Notes: generated by a model from the letters alone, not told the origin. A stretch of DNA of 64,000 nt from QWPN01 sp044238145 (GCA_044238145.1 JBIIDT010000007.1:5671-69670); one strand, 5' to 3'; positions 8,256 through 19,810 are shown, counted from the first letter of the stretch. Translations and numbers: made by a program.

Positions 8256-9332
8256 ATGCCGCCACCGTCCCGAGCCCTGCCGACCGACGGCGTCGCTCGC
8301 CTGCGCCCGCTGCTCGTCGGCCTCCTGGCGGCCGCCACCGTCTGCGGCGGCTGGCCGGCGCCCCGCGCGGCGGCCGCGGAAGCCCGGGTCGAGCAGGTGG
8401 TCTCCAAGGCGCTCGACTGGCTGGCGGCGCGGCAGTCGCGGCGCGGCAGTTGGGCCGCCAACGAGGGCCGCTACCCGACGGCCATGACGGCGCTGGCCGG
8501 CACCGCGCTGCTCATGGAGGGCTCGACCACGACCCAGGGCCGCTACGCGGATCCGATCCGGCAGGCGGTCGACTATCTCGTGGGCCGGGCCCGGCCCAAC
8601 GGCCTGATCGGCGACCCCAAGAACGACGACCGCTACACCTACGGCCACGGCTTCGCGATGCTCTTTTTGTCGCAGGTGCTCGGCGAGGAGGAGGACGAGC
8701 GGCGCCGCGAGGAGCTGGTGCAGGTGCTCACCAAGGCGGTCGAATTTTCCGGACGGGCCCAGACGAAGGACGGCGGCTGGGGCTACGTCAGCGCCAAGGA
8801 CGGCCACGACTTCGACGAGGGCTCGACGACGATCACGCAGGTGCAGGGGCTGCGCGGCTGCCGCAACGCCGGCATCCCGGTGCCGCGGGAGATCATCGAG
8901 AAGGCGATCGCCTACATCCACGTCTGCACGCTGCCCGACGGGGGCGTGCAGTACAGTTCCAAGGGTGGGGGCGGCCGGCCGGCGATCTCGGCGGCGGCCA
9001 TCGCCTGCCTGTTCAACGCCGGCGAGGAGGACGACACGCACGTGCCGCGGATGCTCGCCTACGCCGACAAGCACCTCGGCACCATTTCGAACAACAGCTT
9101 CGGCCACTGGCATTACGCCCACTACTACTACGCCCAGGTCATGTACCGCGCCGGGGGGCGGAGGTGGGAGGCCTACCGGACGCAGGTCGAGAAGCGGCTC
9201 GTCGCCGAGGCCCAGGCCGATCGCGACGGGATGCACTGGCCGCAGGGCTACATCGGCCCGGTCTACACCACCTCCACGAACCTCGCGATTCTCCAGCTCG
9301 ACAGGGGCGCGCTTCCGATCTACCAGCGTTGA
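8256..9332 (+). CDS. prenyltransferase/squalene-oxidase-repeat protein, exported
   Basis: A protein of 358 residues from ATG 8256, nine bases after the propeller gene. Residues 1-45 form a long signal peptide with an Ala-rich end (PRAAAAEA). The rest carries alpha/alpha-toroid repeats: ALDWLAARQSRRGSWAANEG, AVEFSGRAQTKDGGWGYVS and IAYIHVCTLPDGGVQYSS, where each repeat ends in a G-x-W or G-x-(W/Y) turn as in squalene-hopene cyclase and prenyltransferase beta subunits. The DxDD cyclase motif is absent, and the length is about half that of a cyclase. It is therefore probably a binding or scaffold protein rather than an enzyme. Proteins of this type recur next to MoxR/VWA clusters in planctomycetes. 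Secretion to the periplasm is inferred from the signal peptide. Confidence 0.8.
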   Translation: MPPPSRALPTDGVARLRPLLVGLLAAATVCGGWPAPRAAAAEARVEQVVSKALDWLAARQSRRGSWAANEGRYPTAMTALAGTALLMEGSTTTQGRYADPIRQAVDYLVGRARPNGLIGDPKNDDRYTYGHGFAMLFLSQVLGEEEDERRREELVQVLTKAVEFSGRAQTKDGGWGYVSAKDGHDFDEGSTTITQVQGLRGCRNAGIPVPREIIEKAIAYIHVCTLPDGGVQYSSKGGGGRPAISAAAIACLFNAGEEDDTHVPRMLAYADKHLGTISNNSFGHWHYAHYYYAQVMYRAGGRRWEAYRTQVEKRLVAEAQADRDGMHWPQGYIGPVYTTSTNLAILQLDRGALPIYQR

Positions 9333-9401
9333 TGCGACGATGGGCGGCGCCGACCGCCCGCGCGGCCGCCCCCGTCGCCCCGACCGCACCCGGAGTTCCG
9401 C

Positions 9402-10439
<1,038 letters not shown>

Positions 10440-11342
10440 CGCGATCGCCCGCATCGCCCGGCTCGAGCTGCGGGCGCGGGCGGTCGTGGAGGGCGTGCTG
10501 GCCGGGCTGCACAAGAGCCCCTTCAAGGGGCAGAGCGTCGCGTTCCTGCAGCACCGCGAGTACGCCCCCGGCGACGACCTGCGCCGCGTCGACTGGAAGG
10601 TCTGGGCCCGACAGGACCGGCTCACGGTCAAGGAGTTCGAGGAGGAGACCGACCTCCGGCTCACGCTCCTGGTCGACGGCTCGGCGAGCATGGACTACGC
10701 GGCCGACCGGCCGGCGGTCCCGCGGCTCGGCAAGTACGACTGCGCCGCCACGCTGGCGGCAAGCCTCGCCTGGCTGGCGCTCTCGCACGGCGACGCCGTG
10801 GGCTGCGCCGTGTTCGACGACCACGTGCGGGCCGCCGTGCCCGCCCGCACGGCCCGGTCGCACCTCGGCGAGATCGTGGAGATCCTGGAACGGCCGCGGT
10901 CGGGCCGGGGCACCGCCTTTGCGCCGGTGCTCCGACAGCTGGCCGAGACGCTCCCGCCGCGGGGACTCGTGGCGATCGTCACCGACCTGCTCGGCGACCG
11001 CGACGGCGTCTTCCAGGGGATGCGGCTCCTGCGGAAGCGGGGCCACGACCTCGTGCTCCTCCACGTCATGGACGACGATGAGCTCGACTTCCCCTTCGAG
11101 GGGGCGACCCGCTTCGAGGGCCTCGAGCTGCCGGAACAGGTGGCCTGCAATCCGCGGGCGCTGCGGGCCGGCTACCTCGAGGCGGTGGAGGCGTTCCTCG
11201 GCGAGGCCCGGCGCCGGGCCGCGGCGGCGAAGTGCGACTACGCCCTGGTCCGCACCGGCGAGCCGGTCGATGCGGCGCTCGTGAAGTTCCTCTCTCGGCG
11301 GGCGAGCATGGCGGTGTAGCGGCGCCGGCCCCGGAAACGTTC

Positions 11343-13574
11343 ATGCCCTCGTTCGACTTTCAGACGCTGCTCTGGTGGGGACTGCCGTTCGCGGCGGCGC
11401 CGCTGGTGATCCACCTCATCAACCTCCTGCGGCACCGGCGGGTGCGGTTCGCCGCGATGGAGTTCCTGCTCGCCAGCCAGCGGAAGTACCGCACGCGGGT
11501 GCTGCTCAAGGAGTGGCTGCTCCTGCTCTTGCGGACGGCGGTGGTGGCCGGGATCGTGCTGGCCCTCGCACAGCCGCGGTGGAAGCACGCCCTCGGCACC
11601 CTGCTCGGCGGCGGGCGGACGCTGCACGTGCTCCTCCTCGACGACAGCTACTCGATGGCCGACGCGTCGGCGGACGGCCGCCGCGGCCCCGGGACCGCCT
11701 TCGACCGGGCCCGCGGCGTCGCCGACCGCGTGCTCGGCGAACTGACCGCGGCCGGCGGGCGGCCGGAGTTCGTCGTCGGCCGCTTTTCATCACTCGCCTC
11801 CGGCACGGCGGCGGGCTTCGACCTGCCGCGTCAGGCGGCGACGCCCGAGACCGTGTCGGTCGCCCGCGCGGAAGTGGAGCGGCTGGCGGTGTCGGCCCGG
11901 GCGACGGGGCCGCGACAGCCGCTCGCGGCGGCGGCCGGCCTGGTGACCGGGGAAGCGGGCGTCGCCACGGTGGTGTGGCTCGTGAGCGACTTCCGGGCGA
12001 AGGACTGGCTGGCCGCCGAGGAGACGGCGGCGGCGCTGCGGTCGCTCGCCGCGGCCGGCGCCGAGTTGCGGCTCGTCGACTGCGCCGCCGCGCCGGCGGC
12101 CAACCTGTCGATCGAGAGCCTCGAGCCACTGGGCGGATGGGCGGCGGTCGACGTGCTGCTCCCCTGGGAGGTCACGGTTCGCAACGACGCGGCCGAGACC
12201 GCGCGGGACGTGCAGCTCGAGCTCCGCGAGGACGAGGCCGCGCGGCCGGGCCTGCGGATCGCGGAGATCCCGCCGCGGTCCTCGGTCACCCGGCGGTTCG
12301 AGACGCGGTTCGCCCGCCCCGGGGGCCACGCTGTGCAGGCCCGGATCCCGTCCGACGCGGTCGCCGCCGACAACGCCCGGACCGCGGCGGTCGACGTGGC
12401 CGAACGGGTCGAGGTGCTCGTCGTCGACGGCGCGGCGGAGTCCGGCGGCCGCGCCGGCGACGCGTTCTACGTGGCCGCGGCGCTGGCGCCCGGGGCGGGC
12501 GCCGCGACGGGCCTGCGGCCGCGGATCGAGCCGCCGCGGGCGCTGGCCACGCTCGACCTCGCCGCCTTCGCCGGCGTGTGGCTGCTCGACGTCGAACGGC
12601 TCGAGCCCGCGGAGGTGGCAGCCGTCGAGGCCTACGCGCGATCCGGCGGCGGCGTGGTCTTCTTCATGGGGCCGCGGACGAACGCCGAAACGGTCAACCG
12701 CACGCTGCACCGCGGCGGCGAGGGGCTGTTCCCGGTGCCGCTGGCCGGCCCGGTCGACCTGCTCGCCGATCCGTCGCCGAACCCGGTGCCCGACCTGGTC
12801 GCCGAGCAGCATCCGGTCGTGGCCGTGCTCGCCGGGCAGCGGAATCCGCTGCTCGACGCGGTGCGGATCGAGCGGTTCATGGCGGTGGCCCGCGGCGCCG
12901 ACGGCGACCCGGGCGTGCGGCGGCTGCTCTCGTTGCGAACCGGGCCGCCCCTCGTCCTCGAGCGGGCCTACGGCGCCGGCACCGTGGCCGCCGTGCTCAC
13001 CACCGCCGCCCCCGCGTGGAACAACTGGGCGCGCGGCAACCCGAGCTGGGTCGTGGTGCTGCTGGAGTTGCAGGGGCACCTCGCGCGGGGACGCGGCCGC
13101 GCGGACGCCGTCACCGTGGGCGATCCGCTCGTGGTTCGGCTGGACCGCGGCGTGGACGAGCCGGCGGTCGATTTCGTCGTTCCGCCCGCCGGCACGCTCG
13201 TGCACCAGGCGGCGACGGCCACGGCCGCGGGGTTTGAGGCCCGCCTGCCGGTCACCGAGGCGGCCGGCAGCTACGCGGCCCGGTGGCGGCGGCTCGACGG
13301 CACCGAGCAGGAGCGGCGGCTCGCGGTCAACGTCGATCCGCAGGAGGGCCGCCTCGAACGCGTCGGCCGCGAGCGGCTGCAGGCGGCGCTCGCCGGCACG
13401 CCCTTCCGCTACGAGACCGCCGCCGATTGGCAGCCCGCGAGCGTGTCGACGGCGGGCGAGCCGCTCGTCAAGCCGCTGCTCTATGCGCTCCTGTTCGCGC
13501 TCGTCGCCGAGCAGCTGCTCGCGTTCTCCGCCAGTTACCACCCGCGCCGCGCCTCCGCCGCCCGGGCCGCCTGA
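11343..13574 (+). CDS. BatA-type membrane protein with VWA domain
   Basis: A protein of 743 residues from ATG 11343. The first 90 residues form the 'N-terminal double-transmembrane' BatA domain: a short helix (LLWWGLPFAAAPLVIHLINLL), an R-rich loop RHRRVRFAAMEFLL, and a second helix LLLLLRTAVVAGIVLALAQ. A VWA domain follows with MIDAS motif DDSYS near residue 100. The long middle part is beta-rich and exported in predicted topology. A last hydrophobic helix (about 716-735) anchors the C-terminus. Proteins of this layout work with MoxR ATPases at the inner membrane. The ATG lies 23 bases after the DUF58 stop. Confidence 0.88.
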   Translation: MPSFDFQTLLWWGLPFAAAPLVIHLINLLRHRRVRFAAMEFLLASQRKYRTRVLLKEWLLLLLRTAVVAGIVLALAQPRWKHALGTLLGGGRTLHVLLLDDSYSMADASADGRRGPGTAFDRARGVADRVLGELTAAGGRPEFVVGRFSSLASGTAAGFDLPRQAATPETVSVARAEVERLAVSARATGPRQPLAAAAGLVTGEAGVATVVWLVSDFRAKDWLAAEETAAALRSLAAAGAELRLVDCAAAPAANLSIESLEPLGGWAAVDVLLPWEVTVRNDAAETARDVQLELREDEAARPGLRIAEIPPRSSVTRRFETRFARPGGHAVQARIPSDAVAADNARTAAVDVAERVEVLVVDGAAESGGRAGDAFYVAAALAPGAGAATGLRPRIEPPRALATLDLAAFAGVWLLDVERLEPAEVAAVEAYARSGGGVVFFMGPRTNAETVNRTLHRGGEGLFPVPLAGPVDLLADPSPNPVPDLVAEQHPVVAVLAGQRNPLLDAVRIERFMAVARGADGDPGVRRLLSLRTGPPLVLERAYGAGTVAAVLTTAAPAWNNWARGNPSWVVVLLELQGHLARGRGRADAVTVGDPLVVRLDRGVDEPAVDFVVPPAGTLVHQAATATAAGFEARLPVTEAAGSYAARWRRLDGTEQERRLAVNVDPQEGRLERVGRERLQAALAGTPFRYETAADWQPASVSTAGEPLVKPLLYALLFALVAEQLLAFSASYHPRRASAARAA

Positions 13575-13579
13575 CGACC

Positions 13580-15985
13580 ATGCCCCACGCCGTGCCATCG
13601 CCGTGCCTGTTCGCCGCCGCGGAGGGCGTCCGGCACGCGGTGTCGAGCCGGCTGCTGGACGGGTTTTCCGAGTGGTGGGAGATGCCGGCCGCCCTGGCCG
13701 CCGCCGGCCTCGTCGTCGTCTTCGCCATGTGGATGGTCCGCCGCGACGCGGCGGAGGTGGCGTGGCCCGTCCGCTGGCTGCTGGCGACGCTGCGGCTGGC
13801 GGCCCTGGCGGCCGTGGCGGTGGCGCTGCTCGACGTCGAGCGGGTCGCTGAGCACGAGATCGTCTCGCCGTCGCGGGTGGCGGTGCTCGTCGACACGAGC
13901 GCCAGCATGACGCTCGACGACGGCGCGGAGGCCGGTCCGGATGCGCCGTCCGTGAGCCGGGAGGACCGCGGCCGCGGCCTGCTCGCCGCGGGCGGGCTGC
14001 TCGAGGCCCTCGCCGCCCGGCACGAGGTGTCCCTGTGGCGGTTCGACGCCGATGCGGAGCGGCTCGCCGTGATCCCGCTCGGCGCGGCGACGCCCACGGT
14101 ACCGGCCGCCGCGAACGCGGCGCTCGCGGCCCGCGGGTACGAGACGCGGCTCGGCGAGGCGCTCGCCGCCGTCGTCGACCAGGAGCCGGCGGGCGTCCTC
14201 GCGGGCGTCGTCGTGCTCACCGACGGCGGCGACAACGCGGGGCTCGACCCGGCCGCCGCCGCGACCGGCCTCGCCGCCGCCGGCGTCGCCGTCCACCCGC
14301 TGGGCCTCGGGTCCGAGCGGATGCCGGCGAACGTCCGCGTGGCCGATCTCGTGGTGCCGGCCCGGGTCTTCCCCGGCGACCGCTTCGCCGTGACGGCCTA
14401 CCTGCAGGGGCAGGGGCTGGCCGGCCAGACCGTGCGGGCGGAACTCTCCGAGGGGCCGGCGGGCGACGCGGCGCGGACCGGCGGCGGCCGTCGCGTGATC
14501 GACGCGGTCGACGCGGCGCTGGCCGCCGACGGCGAGCTCGTCGCCGTGCGGTTCGACGTGCCGCCCCTGGCCGCGCCCGGCCGGCGGTCCGTCGCGGTGC
14601 GGATCGTGCCGCCGCCCGCCGACCGCACCCCGGCCGACGACGTGCAGGAGGCGGAGATCGAGGTCGTCGATCGCGTCACGCAGGTGCTGCTGCTCGCCTC
14701 CGGCCCGAGTCGCGAATACCAGTTCATGCGCAACGTGCTCGTCCGCGACAAGAGCTTCGCGGTGGACGTGCTCCTCGGCACGGCCACCGCCGGCATCTCG
14801 CAGGACGCCCGCCGGATCCTCGACTCGTTTCCCGCGACCGACGAGGCGCTCACGGCCTACGACGCGATCGTGGCCTTCGACTACGACTGGCGGCTGCTCG
14901 AACCCGCCGCCGTGGCCCGGCTCGACCGCTGGGTGGCCCGCGAGTCGGGGGGCGCGCTGCTCTTCGCCGGCAGCATGTTCATGGACGCGTGGCCGGCGGC
15001 GGCGCACACCGCGCCGATTCGCGGCCTGTATCCCGTGGAACTGCGGCGCGGCCCGCGGTTGACGCCCGCTGCCGGCGGCGCCGCCGAACCTGCCCCGCTG
15101 GCCTTCACCCGCGAGGGCCGGGACGCGGAGTTCCTCTGGCTGGCCGCCAGCCGCGTCGCCAACCAGACGGTGTGGGCCGAGTTTCCCGGCGTCTTCGCCT
15201 GCCACGAGACCGGTGGTGCCAAGCCCGGGGCCACCGTCTACGCGACGCTCGACCGTCCCGCGTCCGCCGACCCGAAGGCCGTCTACCTCGCGGGCCAGTT
15301 CTACGGATCCGGCAGCGTGCTCTACGTGGGCAGCGGGGAGCTGTGGCGGCTGCGGTCGGTGGACGAGGCGGCCTACGAGCGGCTCGCCGCCCAACTCGTC
15401 CGCCACGTGTCGCAGGGCCGGCTCCTCCGCGGTGGCCGCCGCGCGAGGCTGCTGGTGGATCGCGACCGTTTTCCCGTCGGCGCCACGGTGACGGTGCGGG
15501 TGGTGCTGGCCGACGCGGCCGCGGCGGCGGGCGTGGCCTGCCGGGCGGTGGGGCCCGACGGCGCCGCGGTGCCGCTCGCGCTCGTGCCCGAGCCGGGCCG
15601 CCCCGGATCGCTGCAGGCCGGGTTCGTCGCCGCCCGCGAGGGGGGCTGGCAGATCGAACTCGAGGCCGCGGGCGACGAGAAGCTGTCGCGGCGGATCCAG
15701 GTGCAGCTGCCGGATCGCGAACTCGCCAGGCCGAGCCTCGATCGCGGCCTGCTCGAGCGGCTCGCCGCCACCACCGGCGGCCGGCCGCTGTTCCCCGCGC
15801 AGGCGTGGACCCGCGGCGACGCGGACCGCCTGGCGGAGGCGATCCCGGACCGGTCCCGCCGCGAATACGAGACCGGGGCGGCCGACGCCGACTTCAAGCG
15901 GCGGCTGAACGCGGCGCTGCTGGGCGTCGGCATCGGCTGCCTGTGCCTCGAGTGGATCATCCGCCGTCTCGCGAAACTCGCCTGA
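13580..15985 (+). CDS. VWA-domain membrane protein, glutamine-amidotransferase-like
   Basis: A protein of 801 residues from ATG 13580, five bases after the BatA-like stop. There are two N-terminal membrane helices (residues about 36-55 and 65-85), then a VWA domain with MIDAS motif DTSAS (near residue 111) and the later T-D-G-G-D metal-site strand VVLTDGGDNAG. The central region (VLLLASGPSREYQFMRN onwards, about 370-640) resembles the class-I glutamine-amidotransferase-like fold that planctomycete VWA proteins often carry, but no catalytic Cys-His pair was noticed. A final helix anchors the C-terminus (LLGVGIGCLCLEWIIRRL). Most of the mass would face the periplasm. Probably a partner of MoxR together with the preceding gene. 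Confidence 0.85.
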   Translation: MPHAVPSPCLFAAAEGVRHAVSSRLLDGFSEWWEMPAALAAAGLVVVFAMWMVRRDAAEVAWPVRWLLATLRLAALAAVAVALLDVERVAEHEIVSPSRVAVLVDTSASMTLDDGAEAGPDAPSVSREDRGRGLLAAGGLLEALAARHEVSLWRFDADAERLAVIPLGAATPTVPAAANAALAARGYETRLGEALAAVVDQEPAGVLAGVVVLTDGGDNAGLDPAAAATGLAAAGVAVHPLGLGSERMPANVRVADLVVPARVFPGDRFAVTAYLQGQGLAGQTVRAELSEGPAGDAARTGGGRRVIDAVDAALAADGELVAVRFDVPPLAAPGRRSVAVRIVPPPADRTPADDVQEAEIEVVDRVTQVLLLASGPSREYQFMRNVLVRDKSFAVDVLLGTATAGISQDARRILDSFPATDEALTAYDAIVAFDYDWRLLEPAAVARLDRWVARESGGALLFAGSMFMDAWPAAAHTAPIRGLYPVELRRGPRLTPAAGGAAEPAPLAFTREGRDAEFLWLAASRVANQTVWAEFPGVFACHETGGAKPGATVYATLDRPASADPKAVYLAGQFYGSGSVLYVGSGELWRLRSVDEAAYERLAAQLVRHVSQGRLLRGGRRARLLVDRDRFPVGATVTVRVVLADAAAAAGVACRAVGPDGAAVPLALVPEPGRPGSLQAGFVAAREGGWQIELEAAGDEKLSRRIQVQLPDRELARPSLDRGLLERLAATTGGRPLFPAQAWTRGDADRLAEAIPDRSRREYETGAADADFKRRLNAALLGVGIGCLCLEWIIRRLAKLA

Positions 15986-16007
15986 GGACCGCCCCGGACT
16001 CCGTACC

Positions 16008-18167
16008 ATGTCCCACGTCGCCGAAACCCCGACCGCGCCGCCGTCGATCGAGCCGCTGCTGCAGCTGCTGGCCGCCGTGCGCCGCCGGGCCCGGGCCTGG
16101 ATCTGGGTCGAGTCGCTCGCCTGGGTCGCGGTCGCCGCCGCGGCCGCCTTCTGGGCGTCGCTCGCCTTCGACTGGAGCGTGGAGCCGCCGCCGGCGGTCC
16201 GCGGGGTCCTGCTGGTCGTCGCGGCCGGCACGTTCGTGGGCCTGATCGCCCGCCTGCTCGTCGCACGGCTCGCGGTCTCGCTCGGTGACGAGTCGCTGGC
16301 GCTGGTCGTCGAGCGGGGCCACCCCGAGTTTCGCGACGGCCTCTCGACCGCGGTTGCCCTGTCCCGGGAGCGGCGGGCGGACGTCGACCCGGCACTCGTC
16401 GCCCGGTCGGCGGCCGCGGCCACGGCGCTCGTCGCCGGTGTCGATCAGCGGCGGATCTTCCGACAGGCGCGACTGCGGCGGCTCGCGGCCGCGGCGGTCG
16501 CAGCGCTGGCCACGGTGGCGGTGCTGGTGGCGGTCCGGCCCGACGTGGCCCGCACCTGGTTCCGCCGCTCGGTGCTCTTGGCGGCCGAGCCGTGGCCGCG
16601 GCGGACGCACCTCGAGGCGGAGGGTTTCGTCGACGGCGTGCGGAAGGTGAGCCGGGGCGGCGACGTCGACGTGATCGTGCACGCCCGGGGCGTGGACGGG
16701 CCGCCGCCGGCGGTCGACCTGCGGCTGCGGACCGCCGCCGGCTGGAAGACCGTGCGGATGGGAACCCGCGGCGGCGCGACCGATGCCGAGCAGACCTTCG
16801 GCCACGTCGTCGAGGGCGTGGCCGACGACCTGCGTCTCGAGATTCGCGGCGGCGATGCCCGGTTGCGGAACCTGCAGCTCGTGGCGGTCGAGCCGCCTGC
16901 CGTGGAGCGGGTGGAGATCGAGGCCGAGCCGCCCGCCTATCTCGGCGGTCCGGCGCGGCGGCCGCCGGTCTCGCGGCTCGTGGCCCTGCCGCGCGGATCG
17001 CGGGTGCGGATCGCCTGCGTCGCGACGAAGCCGCTCGTGCGGGCGACGCTCCGGGCCCAGCCGGCAGGCACCGCGGCCACCGGCAACGCGACGGTGATCG
17101 GGGAACTGGCGGCGGGCGGACCGCCGCAGGTCGGCGTCAACGGAGTCGTGGAGAACCTCGACCACGACCTGGTCGTGACCCTCGACCTCGTCGACACCGA
17201 CGGTCTCGCCAACCGGGAGCCGATCGCGTTCACGCTCACGGCCGTGCCGGACGAGATCCCGCGGGTCGCCGTCCGCCTGCGTGGCATCTCGACCGCGGTC
17301 ACGCCCCGTGGCCGGCTGCCGATCGAAGGCACGATCACCGACGACCACGCGATCGCGGAGGCGGCGGTGCGGCTCGCCTGGCAGGGGCGCCGGGCGGCCG
17401 GCGGCCGGGGCGATGCCGGCGGCGACGGTGCGGAGCGGGTCGTGCCGCTGGCCGCCGGACGGAGTGGCGGGCCGCTCGTGGAACTGCTCGGCGAGCGGGT
17501 CGAGGTCGTGCCGCTCGAGCCGCTGGGCTGCACGCCGGGCGGTCGACTCGAGGTGACGGTGACCGCGCGGGACAGCTGCATGCTCGACGGCGAGCCGCAG
17601 ACGGGTGCCAGCGACACCTGGACACTCGACGTCGTCACCCCCGATGCCCTGCAGGCGATGCTCGAAGCGCGGGAGATCGTCCTCCGGCGCCGGTTCGAGG
17701 CGGCGATCGAGGACCTCGCCCTGGCCCGCGACCGGCTCGGGCGGGACCAAGAGGCCGGGGCGGCCGCCCGCTTCGGCGAGTCCGTGGCCCGGGCGAACGG
17801 GGAGACCGCCGAGATCGCGGCGGCGTTTCGGGACATCTGGCTCGAGTTCGAGAATAATGCCCTGGCGTCGGCGGAACTCGCCGGCCGCCTCGTCGGGCAG
17901 ATCGCCGAGCCACTCGAGGCGCTGGCCACGTCCGACCTGCCCGGGCTGGCCGCGGCCTGCCGGGCCGGGCCGGCCGATGCCGGTCCGGTCGGGCGGCGGG
18001 CGGACGGGGTCCTGGAGCGGATGCGGGCCGTGCTCGCGCGGATGATGGAACTGGAATCGTTCAACGAGGTGATCGAGCGGCTCCGGACCGTGATCCGCAC
18101 GCAGGAGGAGATCCGCGCCGAGACGCTGCGGCGGCAGAAGGAGCGGGCCCGGGAGGCGCTCGAATGA
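16008..18167 (+). CDS. large membrane protein, DUF4175-like
   Basis: A protein of 719 residues from ATG 16008. Three N-terminal hydrophobic helices (residues about 32-52, 64-85 and 155-178) are interleaved with a charged cytoplasmic loop (ALVVERGHPEFRDGLSTAVAL). A long periplasmic part of beta character then ends in a helical, Arg/Glu-rich tail with coiled-coil periodicity (about 540-719). This layout, with the 'E..P.L.DRL.TAV.L' loop between the second and third helices, matches DUF4175-type proteins found in MoxR/VWA clusters. The stop overlaps the next start by four bases (ATGA). No enzyme motif is seen. Function unknown; a role in envelope assembly is inferred from neighbours. Confidence 0.75.
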   Translation: MSHVAETPTAPPSIEPLLQLLAAVRRRARAWIWVESLAWVAVAAAAAFWASLAFDWSVEPPPAVRGVLLVVAAGTFVGLIARLLVARLAVSLGDESLALVVERGHPEFRDGLSTAVALSRERRADVDPALVARSAAAATALVAGVDQRRIFRQARLRRLAAAAVAALATVAVLVAVRPDVARTWFRRSVLLAAEPWPRRTHLEAEGFVDGVRKVSRGGDVDVIVHARGVDGPPPAVDLRLRTAAGWKTVRMGTRGGATDAEQTFGHVVEGVADDLRLEIRGGDARLRNLQLVAVEPPAVERVEIEAEPPAYLGGPARRPPVSRLVALPRGSRVRIACVATKPLVRATLRAQPAGTAATGNATVIGELAAGGPPQVGVNGVVENLDHDLVVTLDLVDTDGLANREPIAFTLTAVPDEIPRVAVRLRGISTAVTPRGRLPIEGTITDDHAIAEAAVRLAWQGRRAAGGRGDAGGDGAERVVPLAAGRSGGPLVELLGERVEVVPLEPLGCTPGGRLEVTVTARDSCMLDGEPQTGASDTWTLDVVTPDALQAMLEAREIVLRRRFEAAIEDLALARDRLGRDQEAGAAARFGESVARANGETAEIAAAFRDIWLEFENNALASAELAGRLVGQIAEPLEALATSDLPGLAAACRAGPADAGPVGRRADGVLERMRAVLARMMELESFNEVIERLRTVIRTQEEIRAETLRRQKERAREALE

Positions 18168-19810
18168 CCGTGCGAACGACCGCCGTCGCGGCGCGGCGGG
18201 CCCCGGGCATCGTGGCCGGCGCGGCCCTGTCCGCGGCGCTGCTCGCCGCCGTGGCCCGCCCGGCCGCCGCCGCCCCCGCCGACGCGGCGGCCGCGCTCGT
18301 CGACCGCGAGAGCGATCTGCTGCGGCAATATCGCGAGCTGGAGCGCTCGTTCCTGCGGCTCGCCGACCTGCTGGCGGCGAGCGACCCGCGGCGGGCCGCG
18401 CTCCTGCGGAGCGTGTTCGAGAAGGCCCGTGAGGAGCAGGTGGGCGACCGGCTGGGCACGATCGTAACGCTGCTCGAGCAGGGGCAATTGCTCAAGGCCG
18501 GCACGACCCAGGCCGGCACGATCGAGCAGTTCCGCGCCCTGCTCGACCTGCTCGAGTCCGGCGACGGCGAGCGGCGGCTCGTGAACACGAAGAAGGAGGT
18601 GCGGGAATATCTCGCGCGGCTCGCCAAGGCGATCGCCAGGCAACGCGACATCGAGGGCTCGACCGAGGCCGGGGGCCGCGAGGCGGACCTCTCCGAGCGG
18701 CAGCGGGCGCTCGCCGAGGAGACGCGGGCGCTGGCCGACGAGATCGGCGGCTTCGCGGGCCGGCTCGACGCCCGCGACGGGTCGGGTGGCTTCAAGCCGC
18801 CACCGGAGGACGACGGTCGCGCGGGCGACGACCCGAAACAGCCCGGCGACCAGCCCGGGACGGCGCCGGCGGGCGAGCCCGGTGCGGAACCCGCCGGCAA
18901 GACGCCGGCGCCGACCGAAGCGCCGGGGGGCGGTGCGACCGAAGCCGGTGAGGAGGAAGGCAAGCCCGCCGGCGACGACGACGCGGCCCGCGCGCGGCGG
19001 ACGCAGCGGCGGCTCGCGGCCGCGCAGCGGCGGATGCAGTCCGCGCGGGAGCGGCTGGACGACGCCCGTCGGCAGGACGCCCGGCAGGAGCAGCAGAAGG
19101 CGCTCGAGGAACTGGAGACGGCCCGGGCCGAGCTCGAGGAGATCCTCCGCCAGATGCGGGAGCAGGAGGTGGAGCAGCTGCTCGTGCAGCTCGAGGCCCG
19201 GGTTCGCGACATGCTCGCGGCGCAGCGGCGGGTGCAGGTGGGTGTGGATGCCGTGGCCGCCGCCGGCACGCCGGGCCGCGAGCGGGAACTGGAGGCCGCC
19301 CGGCTCGGCCGCGAGCAGCAGCAGGTCGCCAACGAGGCCGCGCGGGCGCTCGTGCTCGTCCGCGACGACGGCTCGGCGGTGGCGATCCCGCAGGCGCTCG
19401 AGGCCGTCCGTGACGACGCGACCCAGGTGGCGGCCCGTCTCGGCCGCGGGGACGTCGGCGGCACGACCCGCGGCCTCGTGGCCGACATCGTGACGAACCT
19501 CGAGGAACTGCTCGCGGCGCTGGAGAAGGCGAGCCGGGAGGAGGAGCGGAGGCAGGCCGGACCCGCCGGCGGCCGGCCGCAGGAGCCGAGCGAACGGCCG
19601 CTCGTCGACAAGCTCTCCGAGCTGAAGATGATCCGCAGCCTGCAACTGCGGGTGAACTCCCGGACCGAGCGTTTCTCACAGCTGCTCGACGACGGCGCGG
19701 ACCGGGCCGAGGCGCCGGAACTCCGCGAGGCCCTCGAGCGGCTCGCGGAACGGCAGCGGAAGATCGAGCAGGCGGCCAACGACATCGTCGCCGGCCGGAC
19801 GGAAGACTGA
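18164..19810 (+). CDS. exported coiled-coil protein
   Basis: A protein of 548 residues whose ATG (18164) overlaps the preceding stop. A signal peptide covers residues 1-37 (ends RPAAAAPADA). The rest is almost wholly charged helix with heptad character (RESDLLRQYRELERSFLRL; RRMQSARERLDDARRQDAR), broken by a Gly/Pro/Glu-rich linker around residues 205-275. The C-terminus resembles that of the DUF4175-like neighbour in being Glu/Arg-rich. No enzymatic motif. It probably forms a periplasmic rod or partner for the preceding membrane protein. Homologues would be expected mostly in planctomycetes; not recognised beyond that. Confidence 0.7.
   Translation: MTVRTTAVAARRAPGIVAGAALSAALLAAVARPAAAAPADAAAALVDRESDLLRQYRELERSFLRLADLLAASDPRRAALLRSVFEKAREEQVGDRLGTIVTLLEQGQLLKAGTTQAGTIEQFRALLDLLESGDGERRLVNTKKEVREYLARLAKAIARQRDIEGSTEAGGREADLSERQRALAEETRALADEIGGFAGRLDARDGSGGFKPPPEDDGRAGDDPKQPGDQPGTAPAGEPGAEPAGKTPAPTEAPGGGATEAGEEEGKPAGDDDAARARRTQRRLAAAQRRMQSARERLDDARRQDARQEQQKALEELETARAELEEILRQMREQEVEQLLVQLEARVRDMLAAQRRVQVGVDAVAAAGTPGRERELEAARLGREQQQVANEAARALVLVRDDGSAVAIPQALEAVRDDATQVAARLGRGDVGGTTRGLVADIVTNLEELLAALEKASREEERRQAGPAGGRPQEPSERPLVDKLSELKMIRSLQLRVNSRTERFSQLLDDGADRAEAPELREALERLAERQRKIEQAANDIVAGRTED

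Noticed and set aside
3337..8265. A 1642-codon open frame on the minus strand opposite the giant propeller gene
   Set aside because: It is the antisense shadow of a very GC-rich gene; its translation is Arg/Gly/Pro/His-rich with no domain, while the plus strand has a signal peptide and regular propeller blades.
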